From assembly GCF_021730395.1 (NCBI RefSeq), contig NC_069367.1:68619501-68683500 (forward strand): a stretch of 64,000 nucleotides of DNA. Reading direction: 5' to 3'. Made by a program: the position numbers and the translations under genes. Below the pieces are notes generated by a model. The model was not told the origin of the DNA, did no database searches, and saw only the letters and a program-made list of their open reading frames with translations. This stretch comes from Mercenaria mercenaria (lineage: Eukaryota > Mollusca > Bivalvia > Venerida > Veneridae). Of this stretch, positions 46,711 to 59,490 are shown piece after piece (position 1 is the stretch's first letter; each line of letters starts with the position of its first letter).

Positions 46711-47384
46711 CAAGTATTTCATAAAATTTTCACAAGTTCCACTTATCTCAAGAAGTTACTAATTATGCTGTCTTTAGAAGGGAGAAACGATTGACTACGA
46801 AGAGTAAAAATACGGACCTATTAAAGTTTTAGCGTCAACGTTACATGACTTCCTTGGAGGTAGCTACTATCCAGCCAAATGTGACGTAACATAAAATGGA
46901 TGATGGCACCAAACAACTGTATGTTAACGGAGTGAATGAACGATATCAACGATGTTTTTTCCGGGCTAGTGTCTGGCATATATACGCACGCCGAAATTGT
47001 TGATGTAACTTCTGGTTCTTGTGATTAAAATTGTAGGTATCGTATTTAGATTAGTTGGACAGTCTAACCATGTATATTGTTTCGTTTTTTTTTTTTTTTT
47101 TCTTTTTAAAGCAACAACTTTGTCTGTAGGGCTGCAATCAAAATAAAATGAGATATCTTGTAACATCTTGAAGTGTGTTGAAAAAGAAAACCGTTTAGTA
47201 GCATAACGTGTTCATACTACATGTTCATACTATATCTACTTTTACATTTAGTTGTTTGTACTATTTTAAACTCATTATTATAATTTTATACATACAAGTA
47301 GGTTTATTTCATGTTTACATAATATTATATACTGTGTAGTATTTGTTCATATTTACAAATACGAAATTTATGCATGATATATCT
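46711..47384. other. Intergenic, nothing recognised
   Basis: Contains a T-run at 47085-47102. No gene or repeat pair seen. Confidence 0.4.
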
Positions 47385-47720
47385 TAAAGGCTCATATTGC
47401 CTTTGATCATAATGTGGCCGCCACCTTTTTTATTATGAACATATTAAACAAATATATTAATTTCTTGTTAAATACTATTTTCAATAATTGTTTTCTCTAA
47501 TATGTGCCAAAGGTCTGAATTTTGATTGATAGAGTACACAGTTTTATTAAAAACATCGTTTCTGATTACCTCCCTTTACAGCTCCAACTGTGTAAGTTGA
47601 TGCGCAGTATTTTAGCTTGTGCTTTTCTAACCATGTAATAATACATAACATTTATTTGGACAGCTGTATCATCTGTTTTAATATGATATTTAAAGCCTTA
47701 TGGGACTTTAAAAATGTCCC
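47385..47720. repeat. Uninterrupted copy of the dispersed repeat found at 5225-5880
   Basis: Gives the intact order of blocks that the copy at 5225-5880 shows on both sides of its SINE insertion. Confidence 0.65.
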
Positions 47721-48639
47721 TACACAAAACCGATTTCACAGAGTACACTGCAAACTTTTCAATGCTTACTGATTTGTGTGATGATAAACATTTGTCAAAG
47801 ACCCATGACTATTACGTCTTTAGGTGTACACCCTGCAAAATCTATGACATAACTGCAGTTAAACTCATTAACTATTCCGTTAGGCAGAAAAAACACAAGC
47901 ATGATATAATCAATCTCCAAGCAAAGCGCACAGGTTGAAACATGAAAGTGCCACTTATGTAATGATTTTCTTGCTGTAGTTCCACTGTTAGCAGCTGCTT
48001 CTTTGTAGTTTTGATCTATTACTTGAATAACACTGTATGATCATATCAGAGCAAGTTGAAATCATTACATCTGTGTTAGGTTCTACATTAATTATACAGT
48101 TATACATTAAATGTTTTTCATTTCAATTAAAATGTTGGAAGCGGAGCTGGTAAAATTGTCTTCTGAATGACACACACTTCTCCTGTCCGTGTATTATTTT
48201 GTCCTGGTTGTATAAACTTATTTTTCCTGGCAAAATGTGTTCGACAAGAACATACATTGTACATTTTATTTAATGCAAAAAAGTTATTAAAATATTTGCC
48301 AGATCTAATATTCGAGTTGGTTTTGATTTCTGATATTTGATTTAATTCACAGTTAGGTAGTGGTAAGTGATTTACGTATGACTGCAATAAACATTGCCAG
48401 TGTTCGCTACGGCAACTTAAAACTGTTGATTTAAAAATGCCCGTAGGAACTGGAAAATGTTAAAAGAATCTGCTGGTGTTAAACCAACAAGTATGTATTC
48501 CTTTGTCCACGTTTTAAAGCAGTGAATAACCCAGATAGATTTTTTTGCTTTTTGCACCTGACGAAGATATTATTAGAATTTAACAATAACTATAGGGATA
48601 ATGAATGTCTGAAGGGTTAAATACTATTATATCTAAAAA
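47721..48639. other. Region with an unresolved minus-strand open frame
   Basis: A minus frame at 48387-48127 (86 codons) includes YNVCSCRTHFARKNKFIQPG and a late GEVCV; upstream on the same strand, in other frames, WTKEYILVGLTPADSFN appears. It could be an eroded transposon or pseudogene. I cannot name it. Confidence 0.25.
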
Positions 48640-49576
48640 CAAGAGCACCGCCTTGCGGGTGCTGACACTCATCTGATTTTTTTTGTATAATAGAAATATT
48701 GTCCTACCCATGATTTTCTAAGTCTAAAAAGGGCCATCACTCTTGCAAAAAGCAGGATAGAGTTATGTTTCTTGATGTACAGTGTCCACTTATGATGGTG
48801 AAAAACTGTTGCAAGTTTTAAAGCAATAGCTTTGATAGTTTATGTGAAAAGTTGACTTAAACATAATATTCAACCAAGAAAATGATTTTTCTAAGTCCAA
48901 AAAGGGCAATAATTATTGCAAAAAGCAGGATGGAGTTATGTTGCTTGCTGTACAGGGTCAGCTTATGATGGTGAACAAGAGTTGCAAGTTTTAAAGCAAT
49001 AGCTTTGATAGTTTAAGAGAAAAAGTTGACCTAAACATAAAACTTAACCAAGAAATCTGATATTTTCTAAGTCCAAAAGGGGCCATAAATCTTGCAAAAA
49101 GCAGGATGGAGTTATGTTTCTTGCTGTACAGGGTCAGCTTATGATGGTGAACAAGTGTTGCAAGTTTTAAAGGAATAGCTTTGATAGTTTAGGATAAAAG
49201 CTGACCTAAACATAAAACTTAACCAAGAAAACTGATTTTCTAAGTCCAAAAGGGGCAATAATTCTTGCAAAAAGCAAGATGGAGTTATGTTTCTTGATGT
49301 ACAGGGTCTGCTTATGATGGTGAACAAGTATTCCAAGTTTCAAAGCAAAGCTTTGATAGTTTAGGAGAAAAGTTGACCTAAACATAAAACTTAACCAAGA
49401 AATCTGATATTTTCTAAGTACAAAAGGGGCCATAAATCTTGCAAAAAGCAAGATGGAGTTATGTTTCTTGCTATACAGGGTCAGCTTATGATGGTGAACA
49501 AGTATTCCAAGTTTCAAAGCAATAGCTTTGATAGTTTAGGAGAAAAGCTGACCTAAACATAAAACTTAACCAGGCA

Positions 49577-49608
<32 letters not shown>

Positions 49609-49668
49609 AACCGCTCAAGTGATGACAATAACTCATCATTTTTTTTCAAAAAATCAGATGAGCTGATG
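48640..49668 (-). mobile_element. Helentron-like non-autonomous element 4 with 174-bp tandem array
   Basis: Read on the minus strand it begins CTCATCTGATTTTTT (about 49665), contains (GGCGTC)n near 49575-49605, then five 174-bp monomers (phase points 49439, 49265, 49092, 48916, 48743), then the inverse AAAAAATCAGATGAG, a hairpin GCACCCGCAAGGCGGTGC and CTTG at 48643-48640 followed by T. The subterminal repeat lies inside the hairpin as in the other three elements. Minus frames at 49139-49517 are products of the array. Confidence 0.7.
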
Positions 49669-49719
49669 ACATAAGAATAGCAATAAACAAATTAAAACAC
49701 AATCGTTCTGCAGTTCCGG

Positions 49720-50110
49720 AGATTGTTTTCATTGCAGGAAAGGACATTTTTTGCACCGGTATTGTGTATATTGTTTAACAAAATGTTTAAAACAGGATAT
49801 TTTCCTGACAGATGGCCAGACGGCTGCTTCCTTTAAATAAGAAATGAAGTATTAGCGATGTTAAAAACTACAGAGGTATTACACTATTGAGTAGTCTAGG
49901 TAAATTAATTACAAGATTGAAAAGCTGGGCTTAGTCCTGTAATGTATATGTTGAGGCTCAAGCTGGTTTTAGAGCAAATATGAGTACTATAGATAATGTG
50001 TTTGAATTAAATGGTTAAGTATCCATTTTTTTAATCAAGGGAAGCAACTTTTCTGTCTGTTTGTTGATTATAGTGAAGCATTTGATTATGCTGTTCGTCG
50101 TATATGTGTA
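49720..50110 (+). mobile_element. Degraded LINE reverse-transcriptase fragment
   Basis: In shifting plus-strand frames one reads FNKMFKTGYFPDRWPDG, then VKNYRGITLLSSLGKL, EAQAGFRANMSTIDNVF and LFCLFVDYSEAFDYAVR, the order of RT fingers to palm A in non-LTR elements. It is broken by several stops and frame changes and lacks both ends. Confidence 0.7.
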
Positions 50111-53100
50111 TATGCTTGTTATGCCATGATGGGCTGATAGCTTTATGGAATAAATTAATAAACTCTCTTAACTCTCACTCTCTCAGGAAACATGTAATTT
50201 CATGATATTATCTGATACTCATTTACATCGTTTACTACCTAAAGAAAGTATTTTAGACCAAAAATAAAAAATTCTATTTTTTGTTTTCGTTTTCTCATTT
50301 TGGTTGTTTGGTTTAACAAAAATAGTTTGGTTTACATATTTTACAGACATGAGTGTTGCTATACATAAGTAAACCACAAAAAAAACCAGGCAAATATTTA
50401 TTTGTCTTAAATTATAATATACATATAGTAATCTTAAATACCGAGTTAGAGACGAATGTACTTGTCAATCAGTGGTTTTCTCTTAAATAAAAGCATTCTT
50501 TATTGCTAATGTACGTTTCATTATTAGAAATGGCATTTCTAAGAAGTGCTTTTCTCTTGAATAAAATCTTTATTTTCGTTAAGATGCGTATTACTATATC
50601 ATTCGGACTGCGCTCTCGTGGTATTGTTCCTTCGCATTTTAACTTCAGACAGTGTTTTCATTCAACAATGAATCACTGTCTGGGATGAGTGATGTACACT
50701 TCCTTCTACAACCCACTAAATAACTTTATTGAACATTTAATTGCGATAACTTAATGACTAACGCAAATTCTTTCTTTTTTTTTAAATCAACATCAATTTG
50801 TAGTCGAGTCCCTTCAATAACGTAACATTTTGTCAAAACTGTTATAATAATATATTTCCCTTCAAAATAACGTCAATGGACTTATCAAATAACATTTTGA
50901 AGAGGCATAATTGACAAGATTAACTGGAAATACTTCCGAGACACAGAGACTGTTCTTTCATAAACTTCAATAAATTGAAAGGATATACATCTTTACTTGC
51001 ACATTCAACAGATTTTAGGTAGCAGTTGCTGGTTGTTCTTGGAAACTGGTCATGGCTCTACGGAAGACTTAAGAGTCTGTCAAAGGGAAACACCTGAAAA
51101 TAAATACAACTGTAAACATTTTACTTGCTGACGAAGTAAAATCCATAGTCAACTTGTTACAAAGCCTGATTGTAATCTTCAGTCCGGAGAAGCTATCCGG
51201 TACGGAATTTCAACCCGCGAATACACTTGACAATTCAGCCTCAACTTGCTCTTTTTTGAATAGCATTAAAATGGTCGAGGGAGAGCTAGATGCAAATAAT
51301 CCTTTGCATTATGCACACGTCTTTAAGACATACTTGCAGAGACGAATAAAACATCTGTCAGCTGATAACATTTTTAGTATTCTCAAATGTCTGTGGCCAA
51401 TGTGGCATTTGACGGTTCATATGATCCTGTATGCTTGTATACACATTGTAAGCAGTAATACAAAAATATTGCATTGTAGTCTAGCTGCTTACATTCAATA
51501 TTTTGCAAAAGACCATTCTTAAACTTGCTAATCAAACACACATCAAAAACCCTTACAAACTGGAAAACAGCCTTCATTTCAAGGTTTTATCTTGACAATG
51601 ATTCGAATCTGCTGGAAACTATTAAAATATACCTGAAAATATTTGTAAATAAGAAATGCAAATAATTCAGATGCCATATTATTGTCAAACTGACATATTT
51701 AGCATAGTAATTAAAGTATACAAATTAGGTCACATTTAAGTCTATTTATAGAATATTTCCGACGGTTGAATTTGAAGAACTATCACAATGTTAGTAAATA
51801 TGGTATGGAGAGATATCAGTATAGTGATTTTAACAACTCATAATCTGCACTGGGTTTGAACCTAAAAATATGTACACATAAAACAGTAAGGTGCTAGGTG
51901 TCTTTATAATTAAACTTGACCGACCATTAGTTCGTCCAGGTAACTGAGACAATAAAGAATCGTTTATTGTAAGGAAAATGACAACCGCCTTTCATATAAC
52001 GAGCGTAAATGCCCAAGGCATTCCGCTTTTGACATATAGTAACTTTCTTAATCACAAGATAATAGTTTTTGTTTACTTGTGTTTTTTCTAATGTTTTCTT
52101 TATGTTTTTTGTAGAGAGGAACGGACTGATTATATAGTGCAATATAACTGTGCGTTTTATGCTATACATGAGACCAGGCGGAATGTACACGTTTATAAAT
52201 TGAAATAAATATATATTTACTTTGAGATATATTAGTAAAATTATCAAACAAAGGATGTAAGCTACTTCAGGACCGGATTTACGCTTTAAATACAGACCAC
52301 CACAACAATTGACGCGTTTACATGTGTGCAATAACTGTATAATTACATGAAACATGTATCAGTAGATAGTGCACAATTTCAATTGCTGTTCAAATATTTA
52401 GTTTAAATGAGACCTTATTAGCAAATTGATCAGGAGTATTATGTATCTAAATGCTTAATATAAAGTGGTTATATTTTTAGCATCTTAGAAAAGGAGTATA
52501 CAAAGTATTGGAAAGTAACTTATGTAGAAGGGATGTATAAGTATACAGTATTAAGATCATAGAAAAAAGAAATTAATTGGATATTTGGTAACATTCGACG
52601 TAGCTATACATGATTAGAATTTTCATACCAACTGCAGTACCCGAGGAAACCTGAAATTCTACATTTCATCAAGTACAAAATTCCTTTCAAACAAACACAA
52701 CTGATATACAGGCTGAGGCAATTAATATTTGTGTTTCCTGGTAACCGAACACCCTTTAATAATACTGTAAGGGTTGATGGACGGTCAATATAAAATGAAA
52801 CGATGACGTCATGGAAGTATGCAAGATCTTTGAAGAAAGTGGTTTTCCACAGGAAATGCCTCATTCTCATGGCCGCAATATCAATGCCATTCTTTCTTCT
52901 AACTTACGGTAAGTAGATACGGTATAATTTTACAATTTATTCAAGAACCTAACATTGCCGCTCATATGATCCGCCATTTTCTGAAAGGTAAAACCAGATC
53001 TTTTTTAATAATTGTTTGCTTTCTCTAACATTCTGTCAATGTCACCCTACTTACCTTGAGAGAAATACTACTTGTTTTATAACATTTGTGTCTATATAAG

Positions 53101-55460
53101 AAAATATAATTGTTTTTGCACGAAAACCAATTTATTAGTTACAGTTACTGGTTTCTGCTTATATTTCAGCAAGGATGTGATAAGAAAATACTGTATACAT
53201 ACAGGTAGTGAAAATACATACGAAATAATAACCTCCACAATATATTTATTAACTGATGGCATGCACAAGTAATAAAATGTGTGCTACCTAATTCATATTT
53301 TAATGCAACTGCCTAACAATAATTCTTGAATTACATAAGGCAAAATGATATGGGTGACATTTGAATATACCAGGATCATTTGTCTTAAGTTGAATAACAC
53401 ATTACACACACAATGTCATGTTGCTACCTCAAAGGTGAATTTTAAACACATAATTATGCTGTACATTACTTTGATAATATGATTCATCGTACAAAAACGC
53501 AATATTGTTTACCAAACAGCATGAAACATAACATTATGTGACAGCGAAAATATAATTGCTTGCAAAACAAGGAGCGGAGAGCTCGTTTACACTTACTGAC
53601 ATTTAAGGGAATTAACTTTTTTTAGATCTAACATATGATACTCTTTAACGGATTGTCGTGCCCCTAAAAGGATTAAATTCATTACTGTTTTATCACTGTT
53701 ATGAAATGTACTAGTATATTGTACGGTATATACGCTTGAAAGGTCAATAAGACAGTCTCTAGACAATGTCCAGCTCCGTATGAATGGCGGCCATGATTCT
53801 TTACAAAACGCAGTTACAGGCTGAACACCACTAAATCCGGCTGTTCTTTATTTCATATAAAATCCACTTACTTCGTAACGGTTTTTCGACATTTTCTAGC
53901 ATATCAGATTTTCAGAGACTTATATTCCAATAAAGAACTATATAAAAAGAAAAGGGGGTGTTAACTTTTATATAAGAAAACTACAGTTCGTTAAATACAA
54001 CCCGCTGAATTTACTACTTTTCGCTTCTTTCAATTTCTCTTTTCGAGACATTAATTTTTTACGCCGCCATTTTTACCTAGCATGCGATAGGAAAATGCCG
54101 ATTTCGACAGAACGCAAAGTGATACATACTGAAACGCGGTAGAGTAAAAGTAAACAAGTTGCTGTTGAGAAAAGACACTAGGAAAGGAAAAAAGATTAGC
54201 ACTATTCATATTTGGACTACTTGTGACCAGCGGAGGTTTACATTTGTTTTGGTTGTGATCAGCCTTATATTATCATATTCATAGAAGATGGTACATAATG
54301 TTCTGAAGCAGGTTTTATTATCCAATTATTTCAAGCTACCTAACGATGTTTCTCTTTAAAAATAATGTCACTATAAATTTGTAATTACGATCAAAAGACA
54401 TGACACGTTAAAGTTATTCCATCAGTATTAGGAAATGAACTGTGTAGAAAACTTTCTAAAGCCGTAGTCACGCTATAAGAATTTGATATAAAATTAAAAG
54501 AATTAAGGTATACTCTTTATCATACACATTGAAATACACTTAAACTATACTCAGTTGCTATCTGTTCTAAAAAGAAATGTTTTTTTTTTTAAACTTTCTT
54601 TAGAGTTATGTCCCTTTAAGCTTTCATCTTTTATCAATGATTATATGTGCCAGCGTTTTAAGATGCCTTTAACCTTGATCGCGGCCTCATTTCCATGTTT
54701 TACAATTGATGAATTATTTATGAGACAATTTACACCACATACAGAAATGATTCAACGATAAACAATGAAAAAGATATTTGGGATCCTCGCGGCGATATGC
54801 GTGATACTAAACAATAAGTGCGATAATTATTTTCCTTTAATGTTAATAAAAGAGAGAAAAACAACACGAATGTATTATGTAACATTTTGAACTGGCATAA
54901 GAAGACATGCCTATTACATACAAACGGCGCCATATAACTGTCAGTAGTATTTTAATTGACAGGTAAAACATGGCCTATATCACTTTGTCATATTTTCTGC
55001 TTGACTGTTAATCTATTTCAATATTAAACACTTATTGAATGGATTGCCAAAGGACCATGGCTTAATACTTTTTTATCATTGATCGGCAAGCGATGCGATA
55101 AGTGTATTATTACATTACATCAAACATAAAATTTCATACATTTGTTATTTTTTAGCCCAGCAAACCTATTTTGAAAAAAGACAGACCATAAAGCACACAC
55201 TATGAACCGATGTAAAGATTCACTTAATAATATTTACAATAAATTTCAGTGTCTTGATTTATGCGGTTGTTAAAATGTTTGTTATACAAAAAAACTTTCT
55301 GCAATGTTTTGCAATTCAGTGAGCACGAATTCATGTGAATTCAAATGCTTTATACTGAAACTTTATTTGAAGAATTACGGTTGTCACGGTAGAAATGGGT
55401 ATACACAGCATTTATACTCTAAAACATTCACGTAGAAGATATAAATGAAATACAAAGTGC
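50111..55460. other. 5.3-kb AT-rich stretch without a recognised gene
   Basis: Two open frames stand out slightly: plus 51154-51522 (hydrophilic first half, AT-rich end) and minus 52870-52604 (open upstream to about 52896). Neither has a signal peptide, domain or well-placed splice borders. No repeats with a partner were noticed. Confidence 0.35.
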
Positions 55461-55680
55461 AAAATGCATCGATTGGTTTATTCAAACGAAAACGTTTTCA
55501 TAATTGCATTTAGCGGATATGTGCGTTTTCTACTTTTTGTTTCGTAATAAAACAAGGCAGAAAGGATACCAATGGTTGTAAACGTCAGAAAACGGTAAAC
55601 AACTTGTCTTTCAAAATAATCGTGCATACTATTAAATACAGTCATTGTAGATCTTACAATGGAGAAAATGACAATAACTG

Positions 55681-56018
55681 TCACAATGTGTATAATGCTA
55701 GTTTCAATGACTGACGCCATAAAAAGCAAAAATAGAAAGGGCAATCATACGCCCTGCATGCTATGGCCTTTGGTAAATCTCTACTATTTACGCGAACTTC
55801 ATTGAAGTTATGTACGTTAAAATTTAGCCTGCTGTTGGCAAGTGGTTCTGCCTTTGCGACATCCATGCCTGCACTGTTCGCTATTGTCAGTAAATTTTCA
55901 GTGAACACCCCTTCGAATAATAAATGGTATTGCCCAAGTAGAATGATGGACCGGTCGTTCGATGATAATTTGAACACTGCCCTTCGCTCGAACTCATCGT
56001 CAGGTCCCAACAAAATCC
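55681..56018 (-). CDS. Terminal exon of an unrecognised gene
   Basis: The minus strand is open for 112 codons from an acceptor TACATTATACAG before 56018 (entry phase 1) to a TGA at 55681, with AATAAA at 55482-55477 closing a plausible last exon. The residues are balanced in composition for such AT-rich surroundings: GPDDEFERRAVFKLSSNDRS, then ILLGQYHLLFEGVFTENLL, then NFNVHNFNEVRVNSRDLPKA. The last 30 residues are hydrophobic/aromatic. A second open frame, 55744-55478, overlaps its end and encodes two hydrophobic stretches (IIHIVTVIVIFSIV and FLTFTTIGILSALF); if the gene continued in that frame the product would be membrane-bound. I found no upstream exon and no family match. It may be a pseudogene. 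Confidence 0.4.
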
Positions 56019-56420
56019 CTGTATAATGTATATTGTTCGGCGGCTCGAACTACTAACTATTAAAATCAATTCAAGTGTGTTCAGTTTAATTTTAGTTAAA
56101 GATTTATGAAACATCAATAAAATCAAATTCCATTCCTTTTTAAAGTTTCAAAGGAATAAATCATGTAAGATCTTTTAGAAGCGTAAGAACGGAGCAGTAT
56201 TTTATAATACATGTTTTCGGATGGATGTATCATAAAAAGTCATATAATTCTAGCAATGTTCAGGACATTATCAAACATCTTTTCCTGAAACACTCATATT
56301 TGTATACATTTATTACAAATTACTGTCATAGAGAATAAACTGACTACAGTTACACAAGACGCTATTAGATAATATTGTCTTTATCATCATATGGGCATGA
56401 ATGTTGATGACAATGCAAGT

Positions 56421-56655
56421 GAGCCTCGCCATGAGAAAACCAACATAGTGGGTGTGCGACCAGCATGGATCCAGACCAGCCTGCGCATCCGCGCAGTCTG
56501 GTCAGGCTCCATGCTGTTCGCTTTTAAAGCCTATTGGAATTGGAGAAACTGTTAGCGAACAGCATGGATCCTGACCAGACTGCGCGGATGCGCAGGCTGG
56601 TCTGGATCCATGCTGGTCGCAAAGCCACTATGTTGGTTTTCTCATGGCACGGCTC
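56421..56655. mobile_element. 235-bp palindromic MITE
   Basis: Nearly the whole element is self-complementary: GAGCCTCGCCATGAGAAAAC at 56421 is inverted at 56636-56655, and inner arms GACCAGCATGGATCCAGACC / GGTCTGGATCCATGCTGGTC and GCATCCGCGCAGTCTGG pair as well, leaving a short loop near 56525-56550. The flanking AAGT on both sides may be a target duplication. It is markedly GC-richer than its surroundings. I recall this palindrome as common in venerid clams, from memory only. Confidence 0.8.
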
Positions 56656-59064
56656 AAGTGTTAATTTATCAAGTTGCATTATCTCATAGTATAATCAGAC
56701 ATTCTATTTGACAAGTTAATCTTTATTTACAACCACTCTCATTTGTCTTTGAAGGCAACATGTCATGTCTAGTCGCCCCAGCCGCGAATCCTTAAAATTT
56801 CCGTTTAAATCATACATTTGTCAACAGTGTTCTCACAATAATATTGATATAAGTATCTCATCAACATAAAAGGTATTACTCACAAACAGTATATTGTGGT
56901 GCTTTTTGACCTCGCTTTTCCACTTGATTTTGAACTTATTTTGAATTTTCCATAAACGAAAAATTTTACGAGTTTTATATATGTTGAGTCCTTCATTATT
57001 TAGGTCCGATAATTTGAGCCAAACCAATAGCGTATACTTTGAAATAGTTTAAACGAAGTGTTGAATATACTTGTGCAAATGTCGAATGCATCTTTATTAG
57101 GAATTATGGAATATTACAAGATTTGGCTAATCTTTCAAACTTTGTCAATTCCAGGTGCTCGTGATTTAGGAACTGTCACCAAAGACAAAATATGTCAGTT
57201 CAGTTAAATATGTTTATACTTTGTTTAGTTGAAAAACACAAGAGGGCTACAAAGCAAACTATTTCCTGACATACTGCTCAAACGTTAGTGTACATGTCCC
57301 TTTCAAAATTTAAATACACAGGGTTTTCTTTTATTATATAACTGTTTGCATATCCCTATTGAATTTAGTAAATTTTAGTCAAAGTAATGTTAAATATATT
57401 TGAATATGAAGCGTCAAAAGCCATCAAAATGGAATACATTAAAATACCTGATATTACACTGCTTTTAATCGCAATTTTAATACTTACATCGGTTATTATG
57501 GTTAACTAACCACAAAGTGAACTAATAAGCCCATACTACTTTACACCAACTATATATAAGCTTGTTCTAACGCTGAATACAGAAAAAATAGGAATACTTG
57601 AAAGAAAGGTTCGCGTCAAGCGGTAGGGAAGTAATTAAAAATAGGTGTCTCTTTAAAGAGTTATGAAAATAAAAATGCTGCTCATCGTATAAACAGCCTA
57701 ATTTTTACATATATTATCGTTCGATAGAAGATACAGGATCTAAATTACAATTGAAAAATAATGAAACACAGAAAGCTTGATATAATTGCTGACATCAGTT
57801 ATCCAAGTCTGCCTTGCAGCCCTTTTATGGTCAAGATTTTATTATTTTTTATCACGTGTTTGACGTCATGGGAATGAAATAAAGCTATTACATAAATTTG
57901 ATGATATTTTAACGTTATAAAGTTTTGACTTTGACATCGTTTCAAGTACAAGAGAGTTCGGTTTAATTGTCTTGGTTTATAGTAGGAAAAGAAGGAAGAA
58001 ACAGGAAAATCTACATGTGATAAAAATAATATTACAATTGTGTCTTTCCACTTTGAACTTATCTAACTCGTTATTTTTTTTATAAATTGCTCGGCAGACA
58101 CTCGCACTTTAATATTTTTAAGTTCTATATGAAAAGATACTCGTGTAATATCCTCTATATTTCAAACAAAACGTTATTTTCAGAAGCATAACTACCAGTT
58201 GATATCGCAAAAGATTGCTGTACTTGTAAATTTTATGTATCCTGTTTAAATAAAGTCATCTGAGTGGGAGACAATGTAAACAATGACTTAGAATAGTTTA
58301 TTTACCAAAACATATCCGAATGTTTTAGTTGATAACAGTATCTTTAAACATAGCCTTACTCGTTCGGCTTAATGGGATGGCTTATTTTATATCTACCACG
58401 GCACCGGTTTCAATACACAGTATACCGCCGATGACACTAAATTTCAGAAACACAATAATGCCAGAGGGGCAATTTCATGCTTTAATGTCAACATAATTTC
58501 ATTATCAGAGATGTAATCATAACAAAGACAACAAACATATACCAGGAAACGTTCCCAACGGATTTCATTGGGGATTTCCTAATATATTTCCTATATGCAG
58601 AATACGTTCGGACGTGTCGCTGTCCCGAAACGTACTATTATTTGGACTAGTTTAAACAAAGAGCTGAATCCCTTTTTAAAGACACCTACTCATTCCGGAA
58701 TAATTTTCAATGAAGTGCCGTTAGGCTAAAAACATGAGACTAATTACTATGTATTGAATTTTTTACACATACCCATAGAAACAGATATGGGAGCATTTTG
58801 TTCTGACAAGTCGTATTTAATTGCATGTTTCGTACTTTGTCAGTGAACCGAATACTTATACATAATAATCGCATACGTTTTACACAGACATGCATGTAAG
58901 ATAGTCATCATTCTGTAGTACTATTGTTGGCCTGTCCCATAGATGATTGCTGATCTTACCTGTATCATTACATACAAGAGATCATGCTTTTATTATACCT
59001 ATATCATTACTCCCCTTTAAGTACGTACAGGAGACCATGCCCTTATCTTACATCTTATCAACGG
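56656..59064. other. Intergenic, nothing firm
   Basis: A minus frame at 56833-57027 ends near a good donor (GTGAGTAA) but has no signal peptide or partner exon in the right phase. The rest is AT-rich with no coding signal. Confidence 0.35.
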
Positions 59065-59490
59065 CTTGATGAAACTTTACCAAACTTGGTCTGTAACGTC
59101 CTTCTAAGGTACACTCAAATGGTTCCACTTGACTGATTTTAGGGGCTGCCAGACCTAAAAATAGAAAACGTTCTGCTCATGAACCGTTTGATGATATGGA
59201 TCATTACTTAACTTGATCTATTGCAGCTTTGCAAGGTCCTCCCTAGATAATTTTTAATCTCCGCTTGACTTATGTAAGGGGCCACCAGAAATAGAAATAG
59301 AGAAAACCCCTTTTAAACGACTTCTCCTCTTGAACTGCCTGATGGATCATCACTAAACTTGGTCTGTAGCATCTTCATCTTCGTAATTTAAAAGTCCTCT
59401 CCAGAATTTATTAAAATGGTTTCGCCTGACTGACTTTAGGGACTACAAGCGCTAAAACAGAAAACACCTTTTTTGATAAACACTGTTGTT
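59065..59490. repeat. Degenerate tandem repeat, about 2.5 units of roughly 165 bp
   Basis: Shared blocks: TGATG(A/G)AT(C/A)ATNACT(A/T)AACTTG, GGTCTGTA(A/G)C(G/A)TC, AAATGGTT(C/T)C(A/G)C(T/C)TGACTGA and (T/C)TAAAA(A/C)AGAAAAC. Probably the core of an old array-bearing element without recognisable ends. Confidence 0.5.

Noticed and set aside
49139-49517. Minus-strand frame with repeated LSFMFRS and NYQS units
   Set aside because: Read-through of the 174-bp DNA array.
51154-51522. 122-codon plus-strand frame
   Set aside because: The first half looks protein-like but there is no acceptor, promoter or family; the second half is AT-driven. Not enough to call a gene.
52604-52896. Minus-strand frame of about 97 codons
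   Set aside because: No recognisable domain and no convincing splice borders.
55763-56026. 87-codon plus-strand frame with a signal-like start
   Set aside because: Antisense to the minus-strand exon, which has an acceptor and a poly(A) signal.
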